From: Bacteroidales bacterium
GTDB lineage: Bacteria; Bacteroidota; Bacteroidia; Bacteroidales; WCHB1-69
Direction of reading: 5' to 3'
Assembly: GCA_024686335.1 (NCBI GenBank)
Contig: JAILCI010000006.1
Span: 32,051 to 96,050, forward strand
DNA: 64,000 bases
Every line of letters begins with the position of its first letter. Within the stretch, counting starts at the first letter, position 1. The translations under genes were made by a program, and so were the position numbers. This document shows positions 31,347 through 42,094 of this stretch, piece by piece. The notes under the pieces were generated by a model. The model did not search any database, was not told where the DNA came from, and saw only the letters and a list, made by a program, of their open reading frames with translations.

Positions 31347-31526
31347 AACAATGTATTTTAGAGTGTGTTTATTGGATATTTGTTGTCGGTGTGTCAAAAG
31401 TTTTGCCGTTGGCCATTATCCATTGGCTTTTTAACTTCTTAGATTCTTCTCTCCTCTACAATTCAACAAATCAACACTCTATCCTCTAACCCCATTTACC
31501 CTAGAGGGCTTCTTCTCTCCTCAATG

Positions 31527-32588
31527 CTACAAATACCTTCTTCTAATCAGGTCGCACAAGGATAGGTAAGCGGTAGAGGTGGTATCCCAAAAGTGGGCTT
31601 TCTTCAAGTCTTCCAGACAGTTGAAGGCCTCGTCCATATCCTTGCACTGGTTCAGTTTGTGGATGGCTGAACTGAATTCTTCACCTCTGTTGTTGAAGAG
31701 TTCACGGATAAAGGTGAACTTGTCGTTTACGGAGATGGCTTTCGTAAGATCGACCACTTTCGACTGCTGGAACTGTCCGGCGACGGAGCGGTCTTCATTT
31801 TTAGGAGTGAAGAGATCGTTCAAAGAGCGTTGAGAAGCTGCCACCTTTGGGATTACCGGTTCAGCAGGTTTTGTAGTCTGTGGTCTTGGTATTTCCACTT
31901 TAGGCTCATCGGTTTTGGGCTCTGTTTTTACCTCGGCAGGTTTCTCCACAGGCTTGGGTTCCGGCTTTACCTCAACGGGTTTTTCAACGGGCTTTACCTC
32001 TACCGTTTTCTCCACAGGCCTAGGCTCCGGTTTAACTTCAACAGGTTTTTCGATCGGTTTTTCTTCCACGATCTTCTCTTCCAGCTTGGGTTCAGGTTTC
32101 ACCTCGGCAGGTTTGTTCTTCTCAGCAAAGAGAAGCAGGTCGTCCTCCTCAGTGCCGGTGGCGGGCTGGTCCTTTGCCTCGTCAAATAGCTCAGACATAA
32201 TGTCGTCGATACGCTCTTCGTCGGTAGGCTGCGGCTCCTCTTCGCCATCCTTTTGGGGCAGGTCAAGAGAGAAGAAAAGGTCCACATCCTCTTCCATCTT
32301 GGCATGGGTGTTGTATTTTTCCTCTTCGTGGGAAAGTTCCTCCACGATGGGCTCCAGATCTTCTACGGGCGTTGGTTCCTCAGGCTTCTCTTCAGCCACG
32401 GGTGGAATGGGTGCGGCGACTGCCTCTGTAGGCTCTTCCGTGACAGTGATAGCGGAGATGCGGGTATAGAGCTGGCGCAATTGCTCCATTAGAATATCTC
32501 TCTCTATTAGCGATATTTGAGCATCTTGCTCCAACAAACTGCGCAAAGAGTTGATAAGATTTTGAATCTGTTGATAAGTATTCTCCAT
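31527..32588 (-). CDS. Hypothetical protein with Pro/Glu/Lys-rich repetitive linker
   Basis: Coiled N-terminus; KPVEVKPEPxPVEK repeats; compact C-terminal region (NDKFTFIRELFNNRGEEFSSAIHKLNQC). Confidence 0.7.
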   Translation of the reverse strand: MENTYQQIQNLINSLRSLLEQDAQISLIERDILMEQLRQLYTRISAITVTEEPTEAVAAPIPPVAEEKPEEPTPVEDLEPIVEELSHEEEKYNTHAKMEEDVDLFFSLDLPQKDGEEEPQPTDEERIDDIMSELFDEAKDQPATGTEEDDLLLFAEKNKPAEVKPEPKLEEKIVEEKPIEKPVEVKPEPRPVEKTVEVKPVEKPVEVKPEPKPVEKPAEVKTEPKTDEPKVEIPRPQTTKPAEPVIPKVAASQRSLNDLFTPKNEDRSVAGQFQQSKVVDLTKAISVNDKFTFIRELFNNRGEEFSSAIHKLNQCKDMDEAFNCLEDLKKAHFWDTTSTAYLSLCDLIRRRYL

Positions 32589-32690
32589 TTTTAGGTCAGG
32601 TTTGATGGTCTTTGAACGTGTTTTTTTTTAATTTTGCCGTGCAAAAAAATCGGACAAAAATACAAAATTTCTCAATAGCTTTTTTCAAGA

Positions 32691-33275
32691 ATGTTTTTAG
32701 AAAATAGAGCCAATAGAAATACTAAACGCGGATGGATTGAGGTCATCTGCGGATCGATGTTCTCGGGCAAGACAGAGGAGTTGCTGCGCCGAATCCGTCG
32801 TGCTGAGTTCGCCAATCAGCAGATAGAACTCTTCAAACCAGCCATCGATACGCGATATGACGAGACGGAGGTGGTATCCCACAACGATTCCTCCCGCATC
32901 TCCACGCCGGTCCAGAACTCCTCCGAGATTTTGCTCTACGTTAATTTTGAGAGTGTCCAGGTGGTTGCTATCGACGAGGTGCAGTTCTTCGACGAAGGCA
33001 TTGTGGATGTTTGCAATAAATTGGCCGATGCAGGTATTAGGGTGATTGTCAGTGGATTGGATATGGATTATTTAGGAAATCCTTTCGGTCCAATGCCTCA
33101 GTTGATGGCTATTGCGGAATATGTCTCCAAACAGCATGCCATCTGCACCCGCTGTGGTGATTTAGCTCAGTTTTCCCACCGTATCACTGCCCAGGAGGGT
33201 CAGGTGGTCCTCGGCGAGAAGGATAAATATGAGCCGCTGTGCCGTCACTGTTTTAACGAAGTCAACAAGAAATAA
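32691..33275 (+). CDS. tdk: Thymidine kinase
   Basis: [30 protein letters not shown], zinc-binding CTRCGD. Confidence 0.95.
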   Translation: MFLENRANRNTKRGWIEVICGSMFSGKTEELLRRIRRAEFANQQIELFKPAIDTRYDETEVVSHNDSSRISTPVQNSSEILLYVNFESVQVVAIDEVQFFDEGIVDVCNKLADAGIRVIVSGLDMDYLGNPFGPMPQLMAIAEYVSKQHAICTRCGDLAQFSHRITAQEGQVVLGEKDKYEPLCRHCFNEVNKK

Positions 33276-33304
33276 CAATTTTAAATCAATTAAAAACTTG
33301 TATT

Positions 33305-34312
33305 ATGAATTTGATAGACAAGATTAAAGAAAACGCCATCAAAGCCAACAAAAGAATTGTTTTGGCAGAGGGCGAAGAAGAGAGAAACCTCAAAGCTGCT
33401 GACATCATCCTTGAAAAGGGTTATGCAGGCATCATCCTGTTGGGCAACAAGGCTAACATCGATGCGAAGGCTGCTGAATGGGGTCTGAAAAATATTGCAA
33501 AGGCAGAGGTTATTGACCCGCACAACAATCCTAAAAAGGAGTTCTATGCTGAGATGCTTTGCGAGATCCGTAAGAAAAAAGGCATGACCATGGATGAGGC
33601 TCTCAAGTTGGTTGAGGATCCTTTGTATCTGGCTACCCTGCTCATCAAGAATGGTGACGCTGACGGTGAAGTTACCGGTGCTGAGCACGCCACTGGCGAC
33701 GTTTTGCGTCCTGCCTTCCAGATCGTAAAAACCCTCCCGGGTATTTCCGTAGTTTCTGGCGCTTTCATCATGTGCTTCCCTGACAAGAAGTGGGGCGATG
33801 ATGGTATCATGGTCTTCGCTGACTGTGCTGCTGATCCGAACACGGATGAGAACAAGTTGGCTCAGATTGCAGTTGTTACTGCTCAGACCGCTCGCACCAT
33901 CGCAGGTATCGAACCGCGCGTGGCTATGTTGAGCTTCTCCACCAAGGGTTCCGCTAAGCACGAGCTGGTAGACAAGGTTGTCAATGCCACACGTATCGCC
34001 AAAGAGATGGATCCGAACCTCGTCATCGACGGTGATTTGCAGGCTGATGCCGCTATTGTTCCGTCAGTAGGCGAGAAGAAAGCTCCGGGCAGCCCTGTTG
34101 CTGGTAAGGCTAACGTTCTGGTGTTCCCGTCCCTCGAGGTCGGCAACATCGCTTACAAGTTGGTTCAGCGTATGGCAGGTGCCGACGCTATTGGACCGGT
34201 TATGCAGGGTATGGCTGCTCCTATCAACGACCTCTCCCGCGGTTGCTCCGTGGATGATATCGTCAGCCTCGTAGCCATCACTGCTTGCCAGGCCGCCGGC
34301 AACGCCTTCTAG
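33305..34312 (+). CDS. pta: Phosphate acetyltransferase
   Basis: RIVLAEGEEERNLKAADIIL, GEVTGAEHATGDVLRPAFQIVKT, LQADAAIVPSVGEKKAPGSPVAGKANVLVFPSLEVGNIAYKLVQR. Confidence 0.95.
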   Translation: MNLIDKIKENAIKANKRIVLAEGEEERNLKAADIILEKGYAGIILLGNKANIDAKAAEWGLKNIAKAEVIDPHNNPKKEFYAEMLCEIRKKKGMTMDEALKLVEDPLYLATLLIKNGDADGEVTGAEHATGDVLRPAFQIVKTLPGISVVSGAFIMCFPDKKWGDDGIMVFADCAADPNTDENKLAQIAVVTAQTARTIAGIEPRVAMLSFSTKGSAKHELVDKVVNATRIAKEMDPNLVIDGDLQADAAIVPSVGEKKAPGSPVAGKANVLVFPSLEVGNIAYKLVQRMAGADAIGPVMQGMAAPINDLSRGCSVDDIVSLVAITACQAAGNAF

Positions 34313-34315
34313 TTT

Positions 34316-34337
34316 CCAACTGCGAGGACGCAGTTGG
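34316..34337. repeat. Dispersed hairpin ccaactgcg-agga-cgcagttgg
   Basis: 9-bp perfect arms; core actgcgaggacgcagt recurs as its reverse complement at 50022. Confidence 0.8.
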
Positions 34338-34382
34338 CTCCGTGATTGGAGCAATCCGCGTCTCGCGGATTGAGATTTTCTT

Positions 34383-34418
34383 AAACGCAGAATACGTTTT
34401 CGTGTTCTGCGTTTTTTT
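34383..34418 (+). terminator. Terminator after pta
   Basis: aaacgcagaa ... ttctgcgttt followed by T-run. Confidence 0.85.
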
Positions 34419-34424
34419 ATATAT

Positions 34425-36467
34425 TTGACCAAAAAACAAAATATGAACTTCTCTAACTACCCTCTACTCAAAATTCTAATCCCTTACGTTTTTGGTCTGT
34501 TATTGGGCTATCTCGTGCCATTACCGACCTATTTTTGTCACTTCTCCTTCTTTATAGCCGCCTGTTTCTGGCTTCTTTCTTTGTTTTTTCGTCAAGAAAC
34601 AAGTGATTTTTGGCGGACGATAAAGACTCTTTTTTTGTGGTTGATATTCATTTTTGCGGGATTGTCGGCGATGACTTGGCGAATGATGCCGTCGGTGACA
34701 GCAGATGAGGAGCGGGTGATGGCGGGAGAAGAAGACTGGATTGTGGAGGTTGTGGAGGTGCCGGAGACGCGCGCGCGGAGTGTACGTGCCACGGCACAGG
34801 TTCTGGGAGGCGCGCGCGGTTCCTCCTTCCGCGAGAAGGTGCTGCTCTACCTTGCCCCCGACTCATTACATCCTATCCACTACGGAGACCTTTTGCTTGT
34901 TCATACGCAACTCAATGCCGTTGAAGAGCCAAAAAATCCAGATATGTTTGATTATCGCAGTTATTTGCATAAGCGCGGCATCTCCTTGACAGGCTATGTT
35001 GCCAAAGGCGGTGCTATGTTGTTGAGTCACCGCACTCCCGATCCATTGAAGGTCTTCTCGCAACAGATACAGAATCGTCTGGCTGGCCTTTTTCGGCAGT
35101 CGGGGATGAGCGGCCGCGAGTATGAGATTATCACGGCTATCCTGTTGGGTGCCGGCGGCAACCTGGATCCCGAACTCCGGCAGTCGTATGCCGCCGCCGG
35201 CGTCAGCCATATCCTCTGCGTTTCAGGTATGCATGTTGGCGTCATCTTCATGATTCTCAACTTCCTGATGAAACCCATGGAGCTGGCCCGCCAAACCCGC
35301 GCGGTCAAAGCTATCCTGCTTATCCTTACCATCTGGCTCTATGCCTGCATCACCGGACTCTCGCCCTCCGTTATCCGATCTGCCACCATGTTCTCATTTG
35401 TTACCATCGGCGGAATAGTTCACCGCAACACTAACATCTTTCATAGTCTTACCGCATCACTCTTTATCTTATTGATTATAAATCCATTACTATTATTCGA
35501 AGTTGGATTTCAACTTAGTTATCTCGCCGTTTTCGGTATTGTTCTTTTTCAGCCACTAATCGTTTCTATCTATCATGCTAAAACGAAAATTGGACGCTAT
35601 CTTTTTGAACTAATCTCAGTCTCCATTGCTGCTCAACTTGGAACTTTTCCTATCTCCATCTTCTATTTTGGACAGTTTCCTAACTATTTTATCTTTTCCA
35701 ACCTGTCGGTTATCACGTTGTCGTCCGTTGTCATAATCACAGGCATCGTGTTATTGGTTACCTCTTTTATTCCCTTTTTAGTTAAGGGAGTGGCGCTTAT
35801 TTTGACTGGAGAAATTCGTCTTATGAACAATATCATTGGCTTTATAGAGCAGTTGCCGCATTCTGTCACCGACAATATCGATTATCATTATTTGCAAGTG
35901 ATCTTTTTATACGTCGCTATTTTTGGTTTTTATCTTTTGATTATTCATAAACGTAAGCACTGGTTTTGGATTACTTTGAGTGCTTTTACCCTTTTTTCTG
36001 GCTGTTTCGCCATCAAAAAAGTCTGGTTAACTAGTAGCGATGAAATGGTTATCTATCAGATTCGAGGTGTGAGTGCGATAGGATTTCGCGATGGGAATGA
36101 ATGTGTTTTTCTCTCTGATTCTATTAAAGATTTAGAGAGTTCTCTATTTGAATATAACATAGGTAATCATTATCGAAAACAGCATGCGAAATATATCTTT
36201 GTAAATGTTGATTCAAGCAAATATTGTAATGATTTTGTCTATAAAAATGGTCGATTTATCTGTTTTAAGAAGAGCAAATATTTTTTATTAAAGAAAAATG
36301 AAAAGATTTATCCCGCTATTCATCCTATTGAGGTGGATGGGATTATTCTCCAATACAATCCACGTCAACTACCTGAGGAGGTGTCACGGGGTGTGCATTT
36401 TCGGTCAATCATTATGGATGGCACGGTGACACCTTTTTATCGGAAACGATGGCAAAATGTTCCGTAA
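34425..36467 (+). CDS. ComEC/Rec2-family competence protein
   Basis: YRSYLHKRGISLTGYV, AILLGAGGNLDPELRQSYAAAGVSHILCVSGMHVG, TGLSPSVIRSATMFS. Confidence 0.93.
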   Translation: MTKKQNMNFSNYPLLKILIPYVFGLLLGYLVPLPTYFCHFSFFIAACFWLLSLFFRQETSDFWRTIKTLFLWLIFIFAGLSAMTWRMMPSVTADEERVMAGEEDWIVEVVEVPETRARSVRATAQVLGGARGSSFREKVLLYLAPDSLHPIHYGDLLLVHTQLNAVEEPKNPDMFDYRSYLHKRGISLTGYVAKGGAMLLSHRTPDPLKVFSQQIQNRLAGLFRQSGMSGREYEIITAILLGAGGNLDPELRQSYAAAGVSHILCVSGMHVGVIFMILNFLMKPMELARQTRAVKAILLILTIWLYACITGLSPSVIRSATMFSFVTIGGIVHRNTNIFHSLTASLFILLIINPLLLFEVGFQLSYLAVFGIVLFQPLIVSIYHAKTKIGRYLFELISVSIAAQLGTFPISIFYFGQFPNYFIFSNLSVITLSSVVIITGIVLLVTSFIPFLVKGVALILTGEIRLMNNIIGFIEQLPHSVTDNIDYHYLQVIFLYVAIFGFYLLIIHKRKHWFWITLSAFTLFSGCFAIKKVWLTSSDEMVIYQIRGVSAIGFRDGNECVFLSDSIKDLESSLFEYNIGNHYRKQHAKYIFVNVDSSKYCNDFVYKNGRFICFKKSKYFLLKKNEKIYPAIHPIEVDGIILQYNPRQLPEEVSRGVHFRSIIMDGTVTPFYRKRWQNVP

Positions 36468-36579
36468 TTTAGTGAACTACAAAGGACCATTAAAAGTTCT
36501 AGTATGATAAAGAAAGGCTCTACTTTCGCAAGCCCTTCTTTCATAAATTCATAGTTTAATAGTTTAATACTTTCATAAA

Positions 36580-38184
36580 CTATTCCCATTCAATCGTGGC
36601 GGGTGGTTTGGAGCTGATGTCGTAGCATACGCGGTTCACGCCTTTCACCTTGTTGATGATATCGTTGGAGACCTTAGCCATAAACTCATAAGGCAGATGT
36701 GCCCAGTCGGCGGTCATGGCATCGGTGCTGGTGACGGCGCGCAGGGCTACCGCCTGCTCGTAGGTGCGCTCGTCGCCCATGACGCCCACACTCTTGATGG
36801 GCAGCAGGATGACACCGGCTTGCCAAATTTGGTCATATAGCGACACTTCAATCTCTCCATTAGACATGTTGGCGGGTACTCCGGCGGCCAAAACTTTTCG
36901 GGCATCTTCGCCACTCAGTTTGACTTTCCAGTCGCGGAGCCCTTGGATGAAGATGTCGTCGGCATCTTGCAGGACGCGTACTTTTTCTCTGGTGATGTCG
37001 CCTAAAATTCGAACTGCCAGGCCCGGTCCCGGGAATGGATGGCGTGTGATGAGGTGCTCGGGCATGCCTAACTGACGACCCACGCGGCGAACTTCGTCTT
37101 TGAAGAGCCATTTCAGCGGCTCGCAAAGCTGAAGATGCATCTTCTCGGGCAGTCCACCCACATTATGGTGACTCTTGATAACCATACCGGTAATGCTGAG
37201 ACTCTCGATACGGTCAGGATAGATGGTGCCTTGTGCTAACCATTTTGCATCAGTAATCTTTTGTGCTTCAGCGTTGAAGACATCGATGAATCCTGCACCG
37301 ATGATCTTGCGCTTGCGTTCTGGTTCTGACACGCCTTCCAATTCTTTGAAGAACTTCTCGCTGGCATCTACACCAATGACGTTCAGTCCCAGTCCTTCGT
37401 AGTCACGCATCACATTCTCAAACTCATGTTTGCGTAATAAACCGTGATCTACAAAGATGCAAGTAAGGTTCTTACCGATGGCACGGTTCAGCAGCACTGC
37501 GCAGACGGATGAGTCTACGCCGCCGCTCAAGCCCAGGATGACGCGATCGTTGCCAATCTGCTCTTTAAGTTCTGCCACTGTGGTCTCCACAAAGGAGGCT
37601 GGGCTCCATGTCTGGTGACCTCCACAAATACCGACCACAAAGTTCTTCAGCAGTTGTGTACCTTGAACTGTATGGAATACCTCGGGATGGAATTGTACGC
37701 CCCAAACTTGCTCGCCTTCAAACTGATAGGCAGCGAAGTCAACCTTGTCGGTTGAGGCAATCTTGCGACAGTTTTCGGGCAGTCGGGTGATGGTGTCGCC
37801 ATGACTCATCCACACTTGAGTGTTGTCAGCAAGTCCCTGCAGCAGAGGGTTGTCATGCTCGAAGGATGATAAGTTGGCGCGGCCGTATTCACGACTGCCA
37901 GCAGATTCCACGTTACCACCATTGGTATAGGCCATGTACTGTGCGCCGTAGCAGATTCCTAAGATGGGCAAACGTCCGCGAATGCCTGTCAAGTCTACCT
38001 TGAATGCGCGCTCGTCGTAGACGCTAAACGGAGATCCACTCAAAATGACTCCTATTACATCTTTATCATCATGAGGAAATTTGTTATAGGGAACGATTTC
38101 ACAGAACATATCCAGTTCACGGATACGACGACCTATCAGTTGGGTGGTTTGGGAACCGAAATCGAGAATGATAATTTTTTCCAT
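36580..38184 (-). CDS. guaA: GMP synthase (glutamine-hydrolysing)
   Basis: [49 protein letters not shown]-terminal [11 protein letters not shown]. Confidence 0.98.
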   Translation of the reverse strand: MEKIIILDFGSQTTQLIGRRIRELDMFCEIVPYNKFPHDDKDVIGVILSGSPFSVYDERAFKVDLTGIRGRLPILGICYGAQYMAYTNGGNVESAGSREYGRANLSSFEHDNPLLQGLADNTQVWMSHGDTITRLPENCRKIASTDKVDFAAYQFEGEQVWGVQFHPEVFHTVQGTQLLKNFVVGICGGHQTWSPASFVETTVAELKEQIGNDRVILGLSGGVDSSVCAVLLNRAIGKNLTCIFVDHGLLRKHEFENVMRDYEGLGLNVIGVDASEKFFKELEGVSEPERKRKIIGAGFIDVFNAEAQKITDAKWLAQGTIYPDRIESLSITGMVIKSHHNVGGLPEKMHLQLCEPLKWLFKDEVRRVGRQLGMPEHLITRHPFPGPGLAVRILGDITREKVRVLQDADDIFIQGLRDWKVKLSGEDARKVLAAGVPANMSNGEIEVSLYDQIWQAGVILLPIKSVGVMGDERTYEQAVALRAVTSTDAMTADWAHLPYEFMAKVSNDIINKVKGVNRVCYDISSKPPATIEWE

Positions 38185-38372
38185 AGGGCAGAACTTTGCT
38201 TAAAAGAGAGCGCAAAAATACATAAAAATCGTTTTCTCTCCACAAGTCGCTACATCTCACTTTTTCACGAATGTTTTGCGGAGTTTGAAACGACCTTGTC
38301 GATAAACATCGGTCGCTCATTAAAGGTATTTGCTATAACTAATGTATTTTTATTATTTTTGCCTCGTTTTTT

Positions 38373-39470
38373 ATGAAAGGAAAGAGAATACATATCATCT
38401 TGTTTTTCTCATTGTTGCTCATCGGGGCAAATGGCTATGCTCAGACTGGCGGTAGGAGCGTATATAACTTTCTCAGTTATAGTTACGCTAGTCGTGTGAC
38501 TGCCTTGGGTAGTGGTTTGATATCTGTTTATGATGATGATCCGACTCTTCTGATGGTCAATCCGTCTTATATTGGCGCACGACATCACAACACGTTGGCT
38601 TTGGATTTCACCAACTACTTTGCAGGTACCAACTATGCTTCGGCTCTTTACTCATATACGTTTCCAAAGGCAGGAAGTTTTGCCATCGAAGCTCGCTATG
38701 TCAACTATGGCAAGTTTACCGGCACAGATGAGAGTGGCGTCACTACTGGCAACTTCTCAGTCAATGACGTGGCCTTGACGTTAGGGTGGGGACGTGAGTT
38801 ATCTCAGCATTTCAGCATTGGTGCTAACCTCAAGTTTGTCTATTGCGGCTATGAGAGTTATCACTCTTTTGGACTGGCAGCTGATGTGGCAAGTAGTTTC
38901 TTCACAAAGGATAAAAACATATCACTTACCTTGTTGGCTAAGAATATAGGAACAGAGGTGAAACCTTTCTATGCAGGTAATCTTGAACGTTTGCCCTTTG
39001 ATTTACAGCTTGCTTTTTCTCAGCGTCTCGCCCATGTGCCCATCCGCTATCATATCTCCCTTCACTCACTTTATCGGTGGAATATGAACTACTACGGAGC
39101 CGACAATCCATTTATGGAGACAGACGCTCTGACCAATACTCTCATATATCCTTCGAAAGCTAAACAATTCTTTGATAATTTCTTCCGCCACATTATCTTT
39201 GGACTGGAGATTGAGCCATCCAAATATTTCTCAATACAACTGGCCTATAACCATAATATCCATCAGGAGATGAAGGTGTTGGCCCGTCACTCTATGGCTG
39301 GCTTTTCATATGGTTTCATGCTGAATATCAAGGGTTTGCGTTTCGGTTTTTCCCGTTTGCAGTATGCTCCTGGTGCCGCGCCTAACTGTGTCAACCTAGC
39401 CCTTAATTTTGGAGAGTTGGCTAAGTGGAAGAAATCTGATAATCCTAAAAAGTTGAAAAAGATGAACTGA
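38373..39470 (+). CDS. porQ: Type IX secretion system protein PorQ
   Basis: [42 protein letters not shown] and PorV/PorQ-like barrel. Confidence 0.85.
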   Translation: MKGKRIHIILFFSLLLIGANGYAQTGGRSVYNFLSYSYASRVTALGSGLISVYDDDPTLLMVNPSYIGARHHNTLALDFTNYFAGTNYASALYSYTFPKAGSFAIEARYVNYGKFTGTDESGVTTGNFSVNDVALTLGWGRELSQHFSIGANLKFVYCGYESYHSFGLAADVASSFFTKDKNISLTLLAKNIGTEVKPFYAGNLERLPFDLQLAFSQRLAHVPIRYHISLHSLYRWNMNYYGADNPFMETDALTNTLIYPSKAKQFFDNFFRHIIFGLEIEPSKYFSIQLAYNHNIHQEMKVLARHSMAGFSYGFMLNIKGLRFGFSRLQYAPGAAPNCVNLALNFGELAKWKKSDNPKKLKKMN

Positions 39471-39498
39471 TTTAATCAGTGACCTAATATATTTTTCT

Positions 39499-39969
39499 AT
39501 GTCAAGAAGTAATGAAGAACTGAAAGGAGTCACGCTGTTAGGCAATCAGCAGACTCAATATAACTACGACTACACGCCCGAGGTGTTGGAAACTTTCGAC
39601 AACAAGCATCCGGAGCAGGAATATCTCGTCACACTGGATTGTCCTGAGTTCACCTCATTGTGCCCAAAGACTGGTCAGCCGGATTTCGGACACATTATCA
39701 TCCGTTATATTCCACGTATCCGTATGGTTGAGAGCAAGAGCCTTAAACTCTATCTTTTCAGTTTCCGTAATCACGGCGATTTCCATGAGGATTGTGTCAA
39801 CATTATCATGAAGGATCTTGTCAAGTTGATGGATCCCAAGTATTTGGAGGTGGTGGGACTCTTCAATCCGCGTGGAGGTATCTCCATTCTTCCCTTTGCC
39901 AACTATGGCGATGCTGATCATCAGGATATGGTGAAGGCACGTTTAATGGCTAACATGCAAAATCAGTAA
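39499..39969 (+). CDS. queF: NADPH-dependent 7-cyano-7-deazaguanine reductase
   Basis: [46 protein letters not shown]. Confidence 0.95.
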   Translation: MSRSNEELKGVTLLGNQQTQYNYDYTPEVLETFDNKHPEQEYLVTLDCPEFTSLCPKTGQPDFGHIIIRYIPRIRMVESKSLKLYLFSFRNHGDFHEDCVNIIMKDLVKLMDPKYLEVVGLFNPRGGISILPFANYGDADHQDMVKARLMANMQNQ

Positions 39970-39971
39970 CG

Positions 39972-40634
39972 ATGGCAAAAGATGCAGTCATAATTATTTC
40001 TGGAGGCATGGATTCCACCACCATGCTCTACGAATTCATGGATGAAATTGCAATGGCCATAACCTTTGACTACGGTTCCACACAAAACGGCCGTGAGCAA
40101 AAATGTGCCATAGAGCACTGCCGTCGCTTAGGAATCCCTCATCTTGTGATCCCCTTGGAATTTATGCACAAGTATTTCAAAAGCACACTGCTCATGACCG
40201 CTGATGATATCCCCGAGGGTAACTATAATGATGAGAATATGAAGTCTACTGTGGTTCCGTTCCGTAATGGCATTATGCTCGCTATTGCTTGCGGTATTGC
40301 AGAGAGCAACGGTCTGAAGAGGGTGATGATTGCCAATCATGCTGGTGACCACTCTATTTATCCCGACTGCCGTCCTGGTTTTGTCAATGCTATGAATCAG
40401 GCTATGCAAGAAGGTACTTATGAGAACATTTCCATTTTTGCACCTTATACTAATATTGACAAGGTGGAGATAGCCCGCCATGGCAAAGCGTTAGGTCTTG
40501 ATTATGCTGAAACCTACTCTTGTTATAAGGGCGGAGAGCACCATTGTGGCAAGTGCGGCACCTGCCGCGAACGTCGCGAAGCCCTTGCCGCCGCCGGCAT
40601 CAACGACACGACAATTTACGATGCTGAGTCGTAA
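39972..40634 (+). CDS. queC: 7-cyano-7-deazaguanine synthase
   Basis: IISGGMDSTTMLYEF; zinc-binding CYKGGEHHCGKCGTCRERREAL. Confidence 0.95.
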   Translation: MAKDAVIIISGGMDSTTMLYEFMDEIAMAITFDYGSTQNGREQKCAIEHCRRLGIPHLVIPLEFMHKYFKSTLLMTADDIPEGNYNDENMKSTVVPFRNGIMLAIACGIAESNGLKRVMIANHAGDHSIYPDCRPGFVNAMNQAMQEGTYENISIFAPYTNIDKVEIARHGKALGLDYAETYSCYKGGEHHCGKCGTCRERREALAAAGINDTTIYDAES

Positions 40635-40702
40635 ATTGTCAATGCCTGAAATAAGTTGACCGTTTTTAGTACCCAAATCACCAAATCAAAAACGGATCAA
40701 CA

Positions 40703-41113
40703 ATGGAAAAGTTAACAAATGAGGAACGAAAAAGAAGAAGGTTCAGCGAGAGTTTCAAGCGGAAGAAAGTTCAGGAGATAGAGAGCGGTCAAGCGAAAAT
40801 TTCCGAAATTTGCCGCGTTTATCAAATTAGCCGCCCGAATGTGGAGAGGTGGCGTCGCAAATACGGGAGTATGCAACAGAAAAAGGAACGACTTATCATA
40901 GAGACGGAGAGCGACACGCTGAAAGTCATAGAGTTACAGAAGCAGGTGGCCGAGCTGGAGCGCATCATCGGCCAGAAGCAGATAGAGATAGACTTCAAGG
41001 ACAAGATGATAGAGCTGGCCGAAGAGGTGTATCATGTCGACATCAAAAAAAAATTCTGCACCCGACCATCCAATGGTTCAGGGACCACAGAGACGAATAC
41101 CCATACTCACTGA
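40703..41113 (+). CDS. IS3-family transposase OrfA (HTH)
   Basis: RKRRRFSESFKRKKVQEIESGQAKISEICRVYQISRPNVERWRRKYG followed by leucine-zipper-like coil. Confidence 0.9.
   Translation: MEKLTNEERKRRRFSESFKRKKVQEIESGQAKISEICRVYQISRPNVERWRRKYGSMQQKKERLIIETESDTLKVIELQKQVAELERIIGQKQIEIDFKDKMIELAEEVYHVDIKKKFCTRPSNGSGTTETNTHTH
41045..41053 (+). other. Probable programmed -1 frameshift slippery site (A9)
   Basis: caaaaaaaaattc where orfA and orfB frames overlap; orfB is in the -1 frame. Confidence 0.6.
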
Positions 41114-41115
41114 AC

Positions 41116-42039
41116 ATGTTGTATAAGGCATTGAATATAAGCAAGCAGGCGGTGCATCAGCACAAGGCCTCCGTTGACCGCAAGATGGAGGAGCTGAGCT
41201 ATGTGGCCATGATTGTGGAGCAGGTGCGTGCCGACCATCCCACCATGGGCGTGCGCGACATCTACTACATGATGCGCCCGGAAGGCATCGGGCGGGACCG
41301 CTTCGAACTCCACTGCCGGGAGCTGGGGCTTTCCTCTTTCCGTACGGTGAACCCGTGCCGCACCACCGACAGCAGCGGGGTGATACGCTTCCCGAACCTG
41401 CTGGAAGGCTTCGCCATAACAAAGGTCAACCAAGTGTGGCAGAGCGATATAACATACTTCGAGGTGAACGGTAAATTCTACTACATCACTTTCATCATCG
41501 ATGCTTTCTCCCGCATGATTGTCGGGTACAGCGTGTCCAAAAGGCTTTTCACGGAGGACACAGTCATTCCCGCCCTGGAAATGGCGGTCAGATTCCGGAA
41601 AGGGGTCGATTTGGCGGGGCTGATCTTCCATTCTGACGGCGGAGGCCAGTACTATTCCAAGAAGTTTCTGGAGTTGACCGAAAAACTCCATTTCAGGAAC
41701 AGTATGTGTTTGTACTCTTGGGAGAACGGCAAAGCTGAGAGAATCAATGGCGTGATAAAGAACAACTATCTGGAGCACAGGCTCATCAACTCCTACGAGG
41801 GACTCGTCAAGGAGGTTGACCGTTCCGTCACCCTTTACAACAACGAGAAGCCCCACATTAAGCTACACCGGATGAGCCCCGCGCGGTTCGAAAAAAATTT
41901 TACCTTTGCAGAGTCTGATTTCACGGCCCCCGGGAGCCGTGAAATCAGACTCTGCAACCAAAAGAGTCGCATAGAAATGCAAAAGAAAATTAATAAAAGA
42001 GCAATCAACAATAAGAGACAAACGGTCAACCTTATTTAG
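41116..42039 (+). CDS. IS3-family transposase OrfB (DDE integrase core)
   Basis: NQVWQSDITYFEVNGKFYYITFIIDAFSRMIVGY, FHSDGGGQYYS, WENGKAERINGVIKNNYL. Confidence 0.93.
   Translation: MLYKALNISKQAVHQHKASVDRKMEELSYVAMIVEQVRADHPTMGVRDIYYMMRPEGIGRDRFELHCRELGLSSFRTVNPCRTTDSSGVIRFPNLLEGFAITKVNQVWQSDITYFEVNGKFYYITFIIDAFSRMIVGYSVSKRLFTEDTVIPALEMAVRFRKGVDLAGLIFHSDGGGQYYSKKFLELTEKLHFRNSMCLYSWENGKAERINGVIKNNYLEHRLINSYEGLVKEVDRSVTLYNNEKPHIKLHRMSPARFEKNFTFAESDFTAPGSREIRLCNQKSRIEMQKKINKRAINNKRQTVNLI
41906..41957. repeat. Perfect 22-bp inverted repeat with 8-nt loop inside the 3' end of orfB
   Basis: ttgcagagtctgatttcacggc - ccccggga - gccgtgaaatcagactctgcaa. Confidence 0.92.
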
Positions 42040-42094
42040 GCATTGACTAATTAAAACTGATAACTGAAAACTAATAACTGTCAACTTTTTAAAT

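Larger units (their letters stand above)
40638..42047 (+). mobile_element. IS3-family insertion sequence between queC and queD
   Basis: Imperfect terminal inverted repeats gtcaatgcctgaaataagttgaccgt / gtcaatgcctaaataaggttgaccgt; orfA-orfB in -1 frames. Confidence 0.88.

Noticed and set aside
31915-32469. 184-aa Ser/Gly/Phe-rich ORF antisense to the Pro/Glu repeat protein
   Set aside because: Composition is the complement of the repeat linker; not a credible gene.
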